Source of the DNA: Limnohabitans sp. Rim8
GTDB taxonomy: Bacteria; Pseudomonadota; Gammaproteobacteria; Burkholderiales; Burkholderiaceae_C
Direction: 5' to 3'
NCBI GenBank assembly: GCA_945897795.1
Contig: CAMDFT010000021.1
Coordinates: 1-40,143 of the forward strand
DNA length: 40,143 bases
The notes beneath the pieces were generated by a model. It did not search any database. It saw nothing but the letters and a program-made list of their open reading frames with translations, and was not told the origin of the DNA. The position numbers were made by a program, and so were the translations under genes. Shown in pieces: positions 1 through 6,467 of the stretch (positions within the stretch are counted from its first letter, which is position 1; each line of letters opens with the position of its first letter).

Positions 1-61
1 GATGGGTGTTTACCCTTGCATGGCGGGGTGGTGCAGGCCGCCACATGCGGGTCATGGCGGA

Positions 62-90
62 TTGACAGAAGCTGCACCAAAGCATCCAAT
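62..90 (+). promoter_or_regulatory. possible promoter of the AraC-type gene
   Basis: A perfect -35 hexamer TTGACA at 62-67 is followed after 17 bases by TCCAAT at 85-90, which matches the -10 consensus at four of six positions. The chosen start codon at 112 lies shortly downstream. The -10 is weak, so this is tentative. Confidence 0.3.
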
Positions 91-111
91 TTCGGCTTGC
101 CTGCCCAAACC

Positions 112-1071
112 ATGTCTTTGCCCACACCTACTTCTGCCGGTTTTGTGACCCAGCTGAACGCCTTCGATCCGCAGGCGTTGGTGCTGGCTTTGCAAGAGGG
201 TTTTTTGGAGCATGTGCAGCTGCAGCCCGGGCGATTTGGCGGGCAGATCGTGCACAGCATCAGCACCCAATGTCGCACCGATTGGGGTCAGTACAACCTG
301 GCCTTGCTGGCGCGCGGCGACCTGTCGCGGCAATGGTTGTCGGTGGGTATTTTTCTGCAAGGCCAGGACAGCTGGCGCGTGCAAGGCAAGGCACTGCGCA
401 ATGGCGACTTGGTGGTGTACGCCCCGGGCAGCGACATGTGCATCAGCTTGCCGCCGCAGGCGCAGTGGATGGGCGTGCAAATTCCGATGGCGCGGCTGCA
501 GGCGCTGGGTTTCGAGATGCCGCAGGGCCTGAGCGCCTTGCACTTGCCCGGCGAGCTGTCTGCCGAGTCGGCCACACGGCTGGCCGAGCTGTCGTGCGTG
601 CTGGGCCCCGACCGACTGCAAGCACCGGGCAGCGCGGTCATGGAGCAGGCCCACGAACAACTGGTGCAAGTCATCTGGCACGAGTTGGCCCGCCGCTGGC
701 ACCACCCCACGCCGCATAGCATCACGCAGTTGCAAACGCGCGAGCGCTTGGTCGAGTCGGTGCAAAACTGGTGCGAAGACCACAGCGCCGCGCCGCTGCG
801 CATCGATGCGCTGTGCCAGGACATGGGCGTGCCCGTGTGGGAGTTGGAGCGTGCTTTTCAGCACACCTATGGCATGGCCCCGCAGCGCCTGATCACCTTG
901 CAGCGCCTGGCCAAGGCGCGGCGTGCCTTGCTGACCCAAAACGCCAGCGTGACCGACATCGCCATGGGCCACGGCTTTTGGCATCTGGGGCGCTTTGCGG
1001 TGCTCTACAAAAACTATTTTGGCGAAAGCCCCTCACGCACCAGCCGCTGCGCCAGCGCCGCTCAGGCCTGA
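112..1071 (+). CDS. AraC/XylS-family transcriptional regulator
   Basis: This is a DNA-binding regulator of about 319 residues. The C-terminal part, roughly residues 228-312, has the double helix-turn-helix pattern of the AraC family: a first helix pair around LRIDALCQDMGV, a linker with MAPQRLITLQRL, and a second pair with VTDIAMGHGFWHLGRFAVLYKNYF followed by GESPS. The N-terminal half is not a recognisable sugar-binding cupin and presumably senses an unknown ligand. I chose the ATG at 112 (MSLPTPTSAG) because the upstream in-frame residues look like non-coding sequence; an earlier in-frame ATG at 16 is possible. The gene is convergent with lrgB, with only six bases between the stop codons, so it is not in that operon. 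Its target is unknown; the layout resembles EutR-like single-gene regulators, but that is only a resemblance. Confidence 0.85.
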   Translation: MSLPTPTSAGFVTQLNAFDPQALVLALQEGFLEHVQLQPGRFGGQIVHSISTQCRTDWGQYNLALLARGDLSRQWLSVGIFLQGQDSWRVQGKALRNGDLVVYAPGSDMCISLPPQAQWMGVQIPMARLQALGFEMPQGLSALHLPGELSAESATRLAELSCVLGPDRLQAPGSAVMEQAHEQLVQVIWHELARRWHHPTPHSITQLQTRERLVESVQNWCEDHSAAPLRIDALCQDMGVPVWELERAFQHTYGMAPQRLITLQRLAKARRALLTQNASVTDIAMGHGFWHLGRFAVLYKNYFGESPSRTSRCASAAQA

Positions 1072-1077
1072 GCGGTT

Positions 1078-1818
1078 TTAAAACCACCAGCCCACGGCGT
1101 ACGGAATCAACATCGCCCCCGCAATGCCGTGCAGCCCCATGCCCAAGCTGGCATAGGCCCCGGCTTCGGCATTGACGCTGAAAGCGCGAGAGGTGCCAAT
1201 GCCGTGCGCGGCCACACCCAAGGCAAAACCGCGCTGCCACCAGGCTGTGACGCGCAAGGCGTCGAGCACATAGCGGCCCAACACCGCCCCCAAAATGCCG
1301 GTGCTCACCGCAAAGATGGCGGTCAGGGTGGGCGAGGCCTGCACGCGCTCGGCAATGCCCATGGCAATCGGCGCGGTGACCGACTTGGCCACCAGGCCGC
1401 GCACCAGCGCTTCGTCTACGCCCAACCATCGCGCCACGCCCACAGCGGTGAGCACCGAGGTCACGCCGCCTGCCACCAGCGACAGCACCAACACCCCCAT
1501 GCGCCCCTTGAGCGATGCAAAACCTTTGTAGATGGGAATGGCCAGCGACACCGTGGCCGTGCCGAGCAAAAAGTGCACAAACTGCGCGCCTTCAAAGTAC
1601 TGGGCATAGGGCATGTCGAGCACGCTGATGCTCAGGCACACCAGCACCACCGCGATCAGCACCGGGTTGGCCAGCGGGTTGCGCTGGCTGCGTTCGTACA
1701 CGGTCAAGCCGATAAGGTAAGCGCTGAGCGTGAGCACCAAAGCCAGCAGCGGGCTGCCCGAGAGGTAGACCCAAATCTCGGAGATGGCGGGCAGGTCGGA
1801 TCGCGTCATGGGGTTCAT
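1078..1818 (-). CDS. lrgB: LrgB-family membrane protein (CidB/LrgB)
   Basis: This is a polytopic inner-membrane protein of 246 residues, the usual length for the LrgB family, with hydrophobic segments throughout. Family-typical stretches include the N-terminal NPLANPVLIA, the conserved FLLGTATVSLAIPIYK around residues 85-100, and VAKSVTAPIAMGIAE and AHGIGTSRAF in the second half. LrgB partners LrgA; the pair is related to holin-like CidA/CidB systems that affect murein hydrolase activity, and in some bacteria and plants to pyruvate or glycolate transport. The gene starts four bases after the lrgA stop, and its Shine-Dalgarno sequence (AAGGA) lies in the last lrgA codons, so the two are translationally linked. 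It ends tail to tail with the AraC-type gene over a small GGTTTTAAAACC palindrome. Confidence 0.92.
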   Translation of the reverse strand: MNPMTRSDLPAISEIWVYLSGSPLLALVLTLSAYLIGLTVYERSQRNPLANPVLIAVVLVCLSISVLDMPYAQYFEGAQFVHFLLGTATVSLAIPIYKGFASLKGRMGVLVLSLVAGGVTSVLTAVGVARWLGVDEALVRGLVAKSVTAPIAMGIAERVQASPTLTAIFAVSTGILGAVLGRYVLDALRVTAWWQRGFALGVAAHGIGTSRAFSVNAEAGAYASLGMGLHGIAGAMLIPYAVGWWF

Positions 1819-1822
1819 GGCC

Positions 1823-2161
1823 TCATTCCTTCGGGGCCAGCAGCTTGAGCAAAAGCGCTGTCACCGCCACAGTGGCCAGCACACTGATCACCAGCGCCGC
1901 GCTGATGGCCCACGCATTGGCCCGCAGCACCGGCAAATAAAGCACCACACCCACCGACGCCGGAATGAACAACAGCCCCAAGTGCTGCAAGATGCTGCTG
2001 CCCACCAAGTCCATGGCGGCTGGCACATGGCCACGCAGCGCCAAAAATGCCAGCAACAACACCAGACCCAGCACCGGGCCGGGGATGAAGGGCAGGGCGA
2101 ACTTGGAGAGCAGCTCGCCCAAGGCTTGGAAGATGAAGAGTTGAACGAGGCCTTGGATCAT
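1823..2161 (-). CDS. lrgA: CidA/LrgA-family holin-like protein
   Basis: This is a small membrane protein of 112 residues with four hydrophobic segments, the expected size and topology for CidA/LrgA. Typical family sequence includes FIFQALGELLSK near residue 8, PFIPGPVLGLVLLL around 24-37, and LLFIPASVGVV around 63-73. It is the first gene of an lrgA-lrgB operon. Family knowledge suggests a role in membrane-linked control of cell-wall hydrolase activity or small carboxylate export; nothing here decides between them. The Shine-Dalgarno is weak (GAGG two bases before ATG). The stop of a short upstream reading frame overlaps its ATG as ATGA, which may couple translation. Confidence 0.9.
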   Translation of the reverse strand: MIQGLVQLFIFQALGELLSKFALPFIPGPVLGLVLLLAFLALRGHVPAAMDLVGSSILQHLGLLFIPASVGVVLYLPVLRANAWAISAALVISVLATVAVTALLLKLLAPKE

Positions 2162-2259
2162 GGCCTCAGTGTAGACAGCTTGCGTTCGCGTTGGGGGCGA
2201 AAGACTTGTGACTTCAGTGCGAGGATATCGGTGGGGTCTCGGTGATTCTCAAGCGCCAT
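2158..2259 (-). CDS. possible 33-codon ORF overlapping the lrgA start
   Basis: A 33-codon frame beginning ATG GCG CTT GAG ends in a TGA that overlaps the lrgA ATG by the four bases ATGA. It is in the same frame as the upstream Bro-N gene and separated from its TAA stop by four sense codons. An AAGGAG sits directly against the ATG, too close for a normal ribosome binding site. It could be the eroded 3' end of the Bro-N gene, a coupling ORF for lrgA, or chance. I recognise no domain. Confidence 0.2.
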   Translation of the reverse strand: MALENHRDPTDILALKSQVFRPQRERKLSTLRP

Positions 2260-2271
2260 CTCCTTGGCGGT

Positions 2272-2871
2272 TTACCAAGGCCGCATGTCGGCTCCGGGGA
2301 TGCCGTTCTTTTCTACCCAGTTGTTTTGCGCGGCAATCCAGTCGCTGAATTCGGTTTCGAACTGGCTTCTTTGCCATTCATCCGTCAGGTCTTGGCGCAC
2401 GGCAATGCCGCCTAGGCGCTTGTCGATCCACTCCTTGGGGTAGCCTTTTTTCTCGTACAGCTCTTGCATACGGCCCATGGCCAGCTCGGGGTTTTCGATC
2501 TCGTCAAGGCGCTCTTTGCCCACCTTGGCCAACCAGCGCTTGAAGGGTTCGGCCTTGGGGCTGGGTATAGACTGGATCAAACGGAAAATGCCCTGCGTGT
2601 TCCAGCATTGCAGTTTTTGCCGTCCACCCGTCGTCTTAAACGCCAGCGCAAGGGGGGGGTCAATTTGTCCCCCCCCTTGGCTGTCCAGGCTCAAATCGGG
2701 GTCACGCCTGCGCATCTTCTTCCAGTAGTCCGATGGATCGGCGGCATCCGTCAGCGCTGCAATAATGTCGGTGATGACGAACCACCATTCGTCGTTGTGC
2801 AGCGTGCGGCGGATTTCGCGGCTTTGGAAAAGCGCCACTCGCGCCTCGGGATTGCTGACCGGCTCACTCAT
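2272..2871 (-). CDS. Bro-N domain protein with CcdA-like C-terminal tail
   Basis: This protein of about 199 residues starts with a Bro-N (phage antirepressor-like) domain. IRRTLHNDEWWFVITDII is near the N-terminus, followed by YWKKMRRRDPDL, the family hallmark FRLIQSIPSPKAEPFKRWL, and GKERLDEIENPEL. Full-length relatives usually continue past LTDEWK into a further region of roughly 80-100 residues. Here that part is replaced by about 30 residues ending AAQNNWVEKNGIPGADMRPW, which by eye resemble the toxin-binding C-terminus of CcdA-type antitoxins. The ATG at 2869-2871 is preferred over one seven codons upstream because AGGAG lies six bases before it. The coding sequence carries a G8/C8 inverted repeat. 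No toxin gene is adjacent. The function may be antirepressor-like or antitoxin-like; I cannot decide. Confidence 0.75.
   Translation of the reverse strand: MSEPVSNPEARVALFQSREIRRTLHNDEWWFVITDIIAALTDAADPSDYWKKMRRRDPDLSLDSQGGGQIDPPLALAFKTTGGRQKLQCWNTQGIFRLIQSIPSPKAEPFKRWLAKVGKERLDEIENPELAMGRMQELYEKKGYPKEWIDKRLGGIAVRQDLTDEWQRSQFETEFSDWIAAQNNWVEKNGIPGADMRPW
2649..2679. repeat. inverted repeat of G8 and C8 tracts inside the Bro-N gene
   Basis: On the plus strand, CAA followed by eight G (2652-2659), a nine-base loop, then eight C (2669-2676) followed by TTG form perfect 11-base arms. Both homopolymers lie in coding sequence and the reading frame is intact here. Tracts of this length are known substrates for slipped-strand mispairing. 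Confidence 0.85.
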
Positions 2872-2956
2872 GACGCACTCCTGTGTATTCATTCGGCTGT
2901 CATCCGATTGGACCTGAGTCTGTCCTGGAGCTCAATGGCTTGGATGGCGTGTAGGG

Positions 2957-4387
2957 TCAATGTTGCGCCAACACCAACTGAATCGCCAATTGGTTGTGCC
3001 GCTCGATCAGCGGCCCCATGTCCACCGCGGCAATCTCACCTTGTCGCACCACCACGCGCCCGTTGACGATGGTGTAGTCCGCGTTGTCGCTGGCGCACAG
3101 CAGCAACGCACCCACGGGGTCGTGCACCGCGCCACCTGCCATGCTGAGGGTGTCGGTGCGGAACATGGCGATGTCGGCGCAATAGCCTTCGGTGATTTGC
3201 CCCAGTTCATGGGCGCGGCCCAGTACTTCGGCACCGCCGCGTGTGGCCAGGCGCAGGGCGTCGCGGGGTGTCATCTCGGCAGGGCCTCGGTCACAGCCGA
3301 ACACGGTGCGCCCGTCTTCGACGCGCGGTGCTTCCATCGCTCGGCCCACACGCGCCAGCAGCATGGCCTGTCGGGCCTCGTTCAGCAGGTGCGCCGCGTC
3401 GTTGCTGGCGCTGCCGTCCACCCCCAGGCCAATCGGCACACCGGCGTCCAGCATTTTGCGCAGCGGCAATATGCCGCTGGCCAAGCGCATATTGCTGCAA
3501 GGGCAGTGGGCGATGCCGGTGCGCGTGCGTGCAAACAAATAGGTGCCTTCGTCGTCCAGCTTCACACCGTGGGCGTGCCACACATCGTGGCCCACCCAGC
3601 CCAAGTCTTCGGCGTATTGCGCGGGTGTGCAGTTGAACTTCTCGCGGGTGTACGCGATGTCGTGGTCGTTTTCGGCCAAGTGGGTGTGCAGGCGAACGCC
3701 GTGGGCGCGGGCTAATTTTGCCGATTCGCGCATCAGGTCTTGGCTCACGCTGAACGGGGAGCAGGGGGCCACGGCCACATGCGTCATCGACCCGTAGCTG
3801 GCGTCGTGCCAAGTCTCAATCAGGCGCTGGGTTTCTTTCAAAATGGCGGGCTCTTTTTCGACCACGCTGTCCGGCGGCAGGCCACCTTGCGACTGCCCCA
3901 CGCTCATGCTGCCGCGTGTGGCGGTGAAGCGCATGCTCATGGTGTGCGCGGCTTCGATGCTGTCGTCCAGCCGCACGCCGTTGGGGTAGATGTAGAGGTG
4001 GTCACTGCTGGTGGTGCAGCCGCTCAGCAACAGCTCGGCCATGGCCACTTGGCCCGAGACACGCACCATCTCGGGCGTGAGGCCCACCCAGATGGGGTAG
4101 AGACCTTGGAGCCAGCTGAACAGCTCGGCGTTTTGTACCCCCGGTATCGCCCGCGTGAGCGATTGATACATGTGGTGGTGTGTGTTGATCAGGCCCGGCA
4201 CCACCACATGGCGGCGGGCATCGATCACTTCATCGACTTGCGTGATCAGTTCGTCAATGTTCTCACTGGAAGGGATGATGCGTTCGATCCGGCCGTCGCG
4301 GATCAAAAGTGAGGCATCCTTCAGTTCGGTGTTCGCATCGTCCATGGTGGCGATGCAGCGGGCGCGGTGGATGAGCAGGGTGGTCAT
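2957..4387 (-). CDS. 8-oxoguanine deaminase (amidohydrolase family)
   Basis: This enzyme of the amidohydrolase superfamily, 476 residues, is predicted to deaminate 8-oxoguanine to urate (EC 3.5.4.32) in the cytoplasm. Metal and catalytic residues are visible: NTHHHMYQ at 68-75, HTHLAEN at 234-240, WHAHG near 270-274 and DGSASND at 324-330. The NTHHHMYQSLTRA and CTTSSDHLY stretches are typical of the PA0142-type 8-oxoguanine deaminases, as opposed to s-triazine hydrolases such as AtzB/TrzN. An upstream in-frame start exists, but MTTLLIHRARCIATMDD fits the family N-terminus, so I start at 4387. It is divergent from the glycerate kinase with only about 37 bases between them, so promoter elements must overlap coding sequence. 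With guaD and xdhAB it suggests that purines are a real nutrient for this organism. Confidence 0.88.
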   Translation of the reverse strand: MTTLLIHRARCIATMDDANTELKDASLLIRDGRIERIIPSSENIDELITQVDEVIDARRHVVVPGLINTHHHMYQSLTRAIPGVQNAELFSWLQGLYPIWVGLTPEMVRVSGQVAMAELLLSGCTTSSDHLYIYPNGVRLDDSIEAAHTMSMRFTATRGSMSVGQSQGGLPPDSVVEKEPAILKETQRLIETWHDASYGSMTHVAVAPCSPFSVSQDLMRESAKLARAHGVRLHTHLAENDHDIAYTREKFNCTPAQYAEDLGWVGHDVWHAHGVKLDDEGTYLFARTRTGIAHCPCSNMRLASGILPLRKMLDAGVPIGLGVDGSASNDAAHLLNEARQAMLLARVGRAMEAPRVEDGRTVFGCDRGPAEMTPRDALRLATRGGAEVLGRAHELGQITEGYCADIAMFRTDTLSMAGGAVHDPVGALLLCASDNADYTIVNGRVVVRQGEIAAVDMGPLIERHNQLAIQLVLAQH

Positions 4388-4424
4388 GGGTCGAACTTTA
4401 CCTGCCTTGGGGCACAATTTGCCC

Positions 4425-5765
4425 ATGCAAGACGCCCAGCCCCACATCTCCAGCTTGATCCAAGACCCCTCTGCTTTTTTGAAAGCGCTTTACGACGTGG
4501 CGGTGCAACGCGCTTTGCCCCTGCACAACACGGCCGCCCATTTGCCCACCCCGCCAGACCCTGCCAAGGGCCGCACTCTGGTGCTGGGCGCTGGCAAGGC
4601 GGGGGGCGCGATGGCGCAGGCGGTCGAGGCCCTGTGGCCCCACGACGCGCCCCTGTCGGGCCTGGTGGTTACGCGCTATGGCCACACGCCGCCTCGTCCG
4701 GCGGGCTTGCCCGAGCGCATCGAGGTGGTCGAGGCCTCGCACCCGGTACCCGATGCAGCAGGGCTGAAAGCGGCTGAGCGCATTTTGGAACTCACGAAAG
4801 GCTTGACCGCCGACGACCTGGTCTTGTGCCTGATTTCGGGCGGTGGCTCGTCGTTGCTGACTTTGCCAGCGGACGGCATCAGCTTGCAGCTCAAACAGGA
4901 CATCAACCGCCAATTGCTGGCCAGTGGGGCGAACATTGCCGAGATGAATTGCCTGCGCAAGCACCTCTCGCGCATCAAAGGTGGGCGTCTGGCGGCGGCA
5001 TGCGCCCCGGCGCGGGTGGTCACGCTCACCATCAGCGACGTGCCGGGCGATGACCCGTCCATCATCGCCAGCGGACCCACCGTGCCCGATGCCAGCACCT
5101 GTGCAGATGCGCTGGCCATTCTCAAGCGCTACGCCATCAACGTGCCCGATTCGCTGCTCCAGGCCTTGAAGTCGGGTGTTTGGGAAACGCCCAAACCTGG
5201 CTCGCCGGTGTTTGCGGGCCACAGCGTGCACATGATCGCCACGCCCCAGCAGTCGCTCGAGGCCGCAGCCGCTGCAGCGCGTGAGATGGGGCTGAATGCC
5301 TACATCCTGAGCGACGAGATCGAGGGCGAGTCACGCGAGGTGGCCAAAGTGCACGCAGCGCTGGCGCGTGCGGCGGCCAAGGGTCTGGGGCCTTTTATCA
5401 AGCCCTGCGTGATTTTGAGCGGCGGCGAAACCACGGTGACCATCAAGCCCCAGCCTGCGGGCACGCCTCGCGGGCGCGGTGGGCGGGCGGGGGAGTTTTG
5501 TATGGGCTTGGCCGAGGCCCTGCAAGGCCAAAGCGGCGTGTGGGCGCTGGCGGCCGACACCGACGGCATCGACGGCATCGAAGACAACGCCGGAGCGCAA
5601 GTGGCCCCTGATACGCTGTCCCGCGCTGCCAAAAAAGGGCTAAAAGTGAGCGAACACCTGCAGCGCAATGATGCTTACGGTTTTTTTGAGCCGCTGGGCG
5701 ACCTGGTCATCACCGGGCCCACGCACACCAATGTGAACGACTTCCGGGCGATCCTTGTGCGGTGA
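4425..5765 (+). CDS. glycerate 2-kinase (MOFRL / DUF4147 type)
   Basis: This protein of 446 residues belongs to the GckA/TtuD glycerate kinase family, which phosphorylates D-glycerate to 2-phosphoglycerate with ATP. Visible hallmarks are LGAGKAGGAMAQAVE near residue 50, LISGGGSSLL near 135-145, NCLRKHLSRIKGGRLA, SDVPGDDPSIIASGPTVPD, and in the C-terminal MOFRL domain LSGGETTVT near 330 and TDGIDGIEDNAGA near 378. The start at 4425 (MQDAQPHISS) gives the expected family length; an in-frame ATG at 4386 would add 13 residues. In this context it could finish a route from purine or allantoin breakdown: glyoxylate to tartronate semialdehyde to glycerate to 2-phosphoglycerate. The glyoxylate carboligase steps are not in the window, so this link is inference. 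Confidence 0.9.
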   Translation: MQDAQPHISSLIQDPSAFLKALYDVAVQRALPLHNTAAHLPTPPDPAKGRTLVLGAGKAGGAMAQAVEALWPHDAPLSGLVVTRYGHTPPRPAGLPERIEVVEASHPVPDAAGLKAAERILELTKGLTADDLVLCLISGGGSSLLTLPADGISLQLKQDINRQLLASGANIAEMNCLRKHLSRIKGGRLAAACAPARVVTLTISDVPGDDPSIIASGPTVPDASTCADALAILKRYAINVPDSLLQALKSGVWETPKPGSPVFAGHSVHMIATPQQSLEAAAAAAREMGLNAYILSDEIEGESREVAKVHAALARAAAKGLGPFIKPCVILSGGETTVTIKPQPAGTPRGRGGRAGEFCMGLAEALQGQSGVWALAADTDGIDGIEDNAGAQVAPDTLSRAAKKGLKVSEHLQRNDAYGFFEPLGDLVITGPTHTNVNDFRAILVR

Positions 5766-5775
5766 TGGGGTCTCA

Positions 5776-5789
5776 TTGATTTGCGTCAA
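5776..5789. promoter_or_regulatory. FNR-like binding site upstream of the Crp/Fnr-type gene
   Basis: TTGAT-TTGC-GTCAA matches the FNR/Dnr consensus TTGAT-N4-ATCAA at nine of ten half-site positions. It is centred about 45 bases before the Crp/Fnr-type start codon. About one such 9/10 match is expected by chance in 40 kb, so the intergenic position is the main support. Confidence 0.45.
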
Positions 5790-5827
5790 AGCCCACAGGC
5801 TGGGGCTCTGGCACAGTTGTCTCCACC

Positions 5828-6454
5828 ATGTTGGATACCTCTTTGCCCACTTTGTCCGAACCCGCAGCCCCCTTGTTAGCAGGCACTGTGTTGCTGCACC
5901 GAGGTGACGCGGTAGACCGCATCCTGCACGTCATGCAGGGGCGTGTGGTGCTGGGGGTGATGGCGGATGGCCACATGGCGCACCAGCTGGGCGTGGTGGA
6001 AGGGCCATTCTGGCTAGAGGCCGCATCGGGCTTGCTGGGCTTGCCACACGCGGTTGATGCGGTGGCCGAAACCGAGGTGCATGTGCAGTACGTGAGCGTG
6101 CCCGATTTTGTGGCCGAAATGCACGCTTTGCCCGAGGCCTCGCAAAACCTGCTCATGGACATGGCGCGATCGCAGCGCCAACAAAGCGAACTGGCGGTCA
6201 GTCGGGTAGCCAAAGATGCTGATGCGCGATGCGCTGAATGGTTGCTGCGCCATGCCGAACCCACCGATCAGCCCGGCGGTTTGGCCGTGAAACTGACCGA
6301 GCGCAAACGCACCATTGCCGCGCAACTGGGCATCGCCCCAGAAACGTTCTCGCGGGTGCTGCGTCACCTGCGCGAACGCCAGCTCATCAGTGGCGGTGGC
6401 CGGGTGTTAGGCCTGCCCAACCCACAGGCGCTGCGCGAGTTGGCCGGGGCGTGA
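5828..6454 (+). CDS. Crp/Fnr-family transcriptional regulator
   Basis: This 208-residue regulator has an N-terminal cyclic-nucleotide-binding-like beta-roll (roughly residues 15-110, with GDAVDRILHVMQGRV), a long dimerisation helix, and a C-terminal winged helix with LTERKRTIAAQLGIAPETFSR and then VLRHLRERQLI. The recognition helix has the E-x-x-S-R arrangement (ETFSR near residue 171) that in Fnr and Dnr reads TTGAT half-sites. Only one cysteine is present, so it is not an oxygen-sensing Fe-S Fnr; no clear cAMP-binding signature is seen either. A candidate TTGAT-N4-GTCAA site lies just upstream, which suggests autoregulation. The gene is convergent with iorB, with 13 bases between them. The signal it senses is unknown. 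Confidence 0.87.
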   Translation: MLDTSLPTLSEPAAPLLAGTVLLHRGDAVDRILHVMQGRVVLGVMADGHMAHQLGVVEGPFWLEAASGLLGLPHAVDAVAETEVHVQYVSVPDFVAEMHALPEASQNLLMDMARSQRQQSELAVSRVAKDADARCAEWLLRHAEPTDQPGGLAVKLTERKRTIAAQLGIAPETFSRVLRHLRERQLISGGGRVLGLPNPQALRELAGA

Positions 6455-6467
6455 GCTTGTTGGACCT

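Noticed and set aside
52-984. 310-codon minus-strand frame over the AraC-type gene
   Set aside because: It is a shadow frame; the plus-strand product has a clear AraC helix-turn-helix and the minus-strand product no recognisable domain.
1074-1085. GGTTTTAAAACC palindrome between the AraC-type gene and lrgB
   Set aside because: It is too short and AT-rich to be called a terminator with confidence.
2464-3066. 200-codon plus-strand frame across the Bro-N gene and the 8-oxoguanine deaminase end
   Set aside because: It is antisense to two recognised genes and has no domain.
4388-4424. promoter pair between the divergent 8-oxoguanine deaminase and glycerate kinase genes
   Set aside because: Only 37 bases are available and no properly spaced hexamers were found; the promoters must overlap coding sequence.
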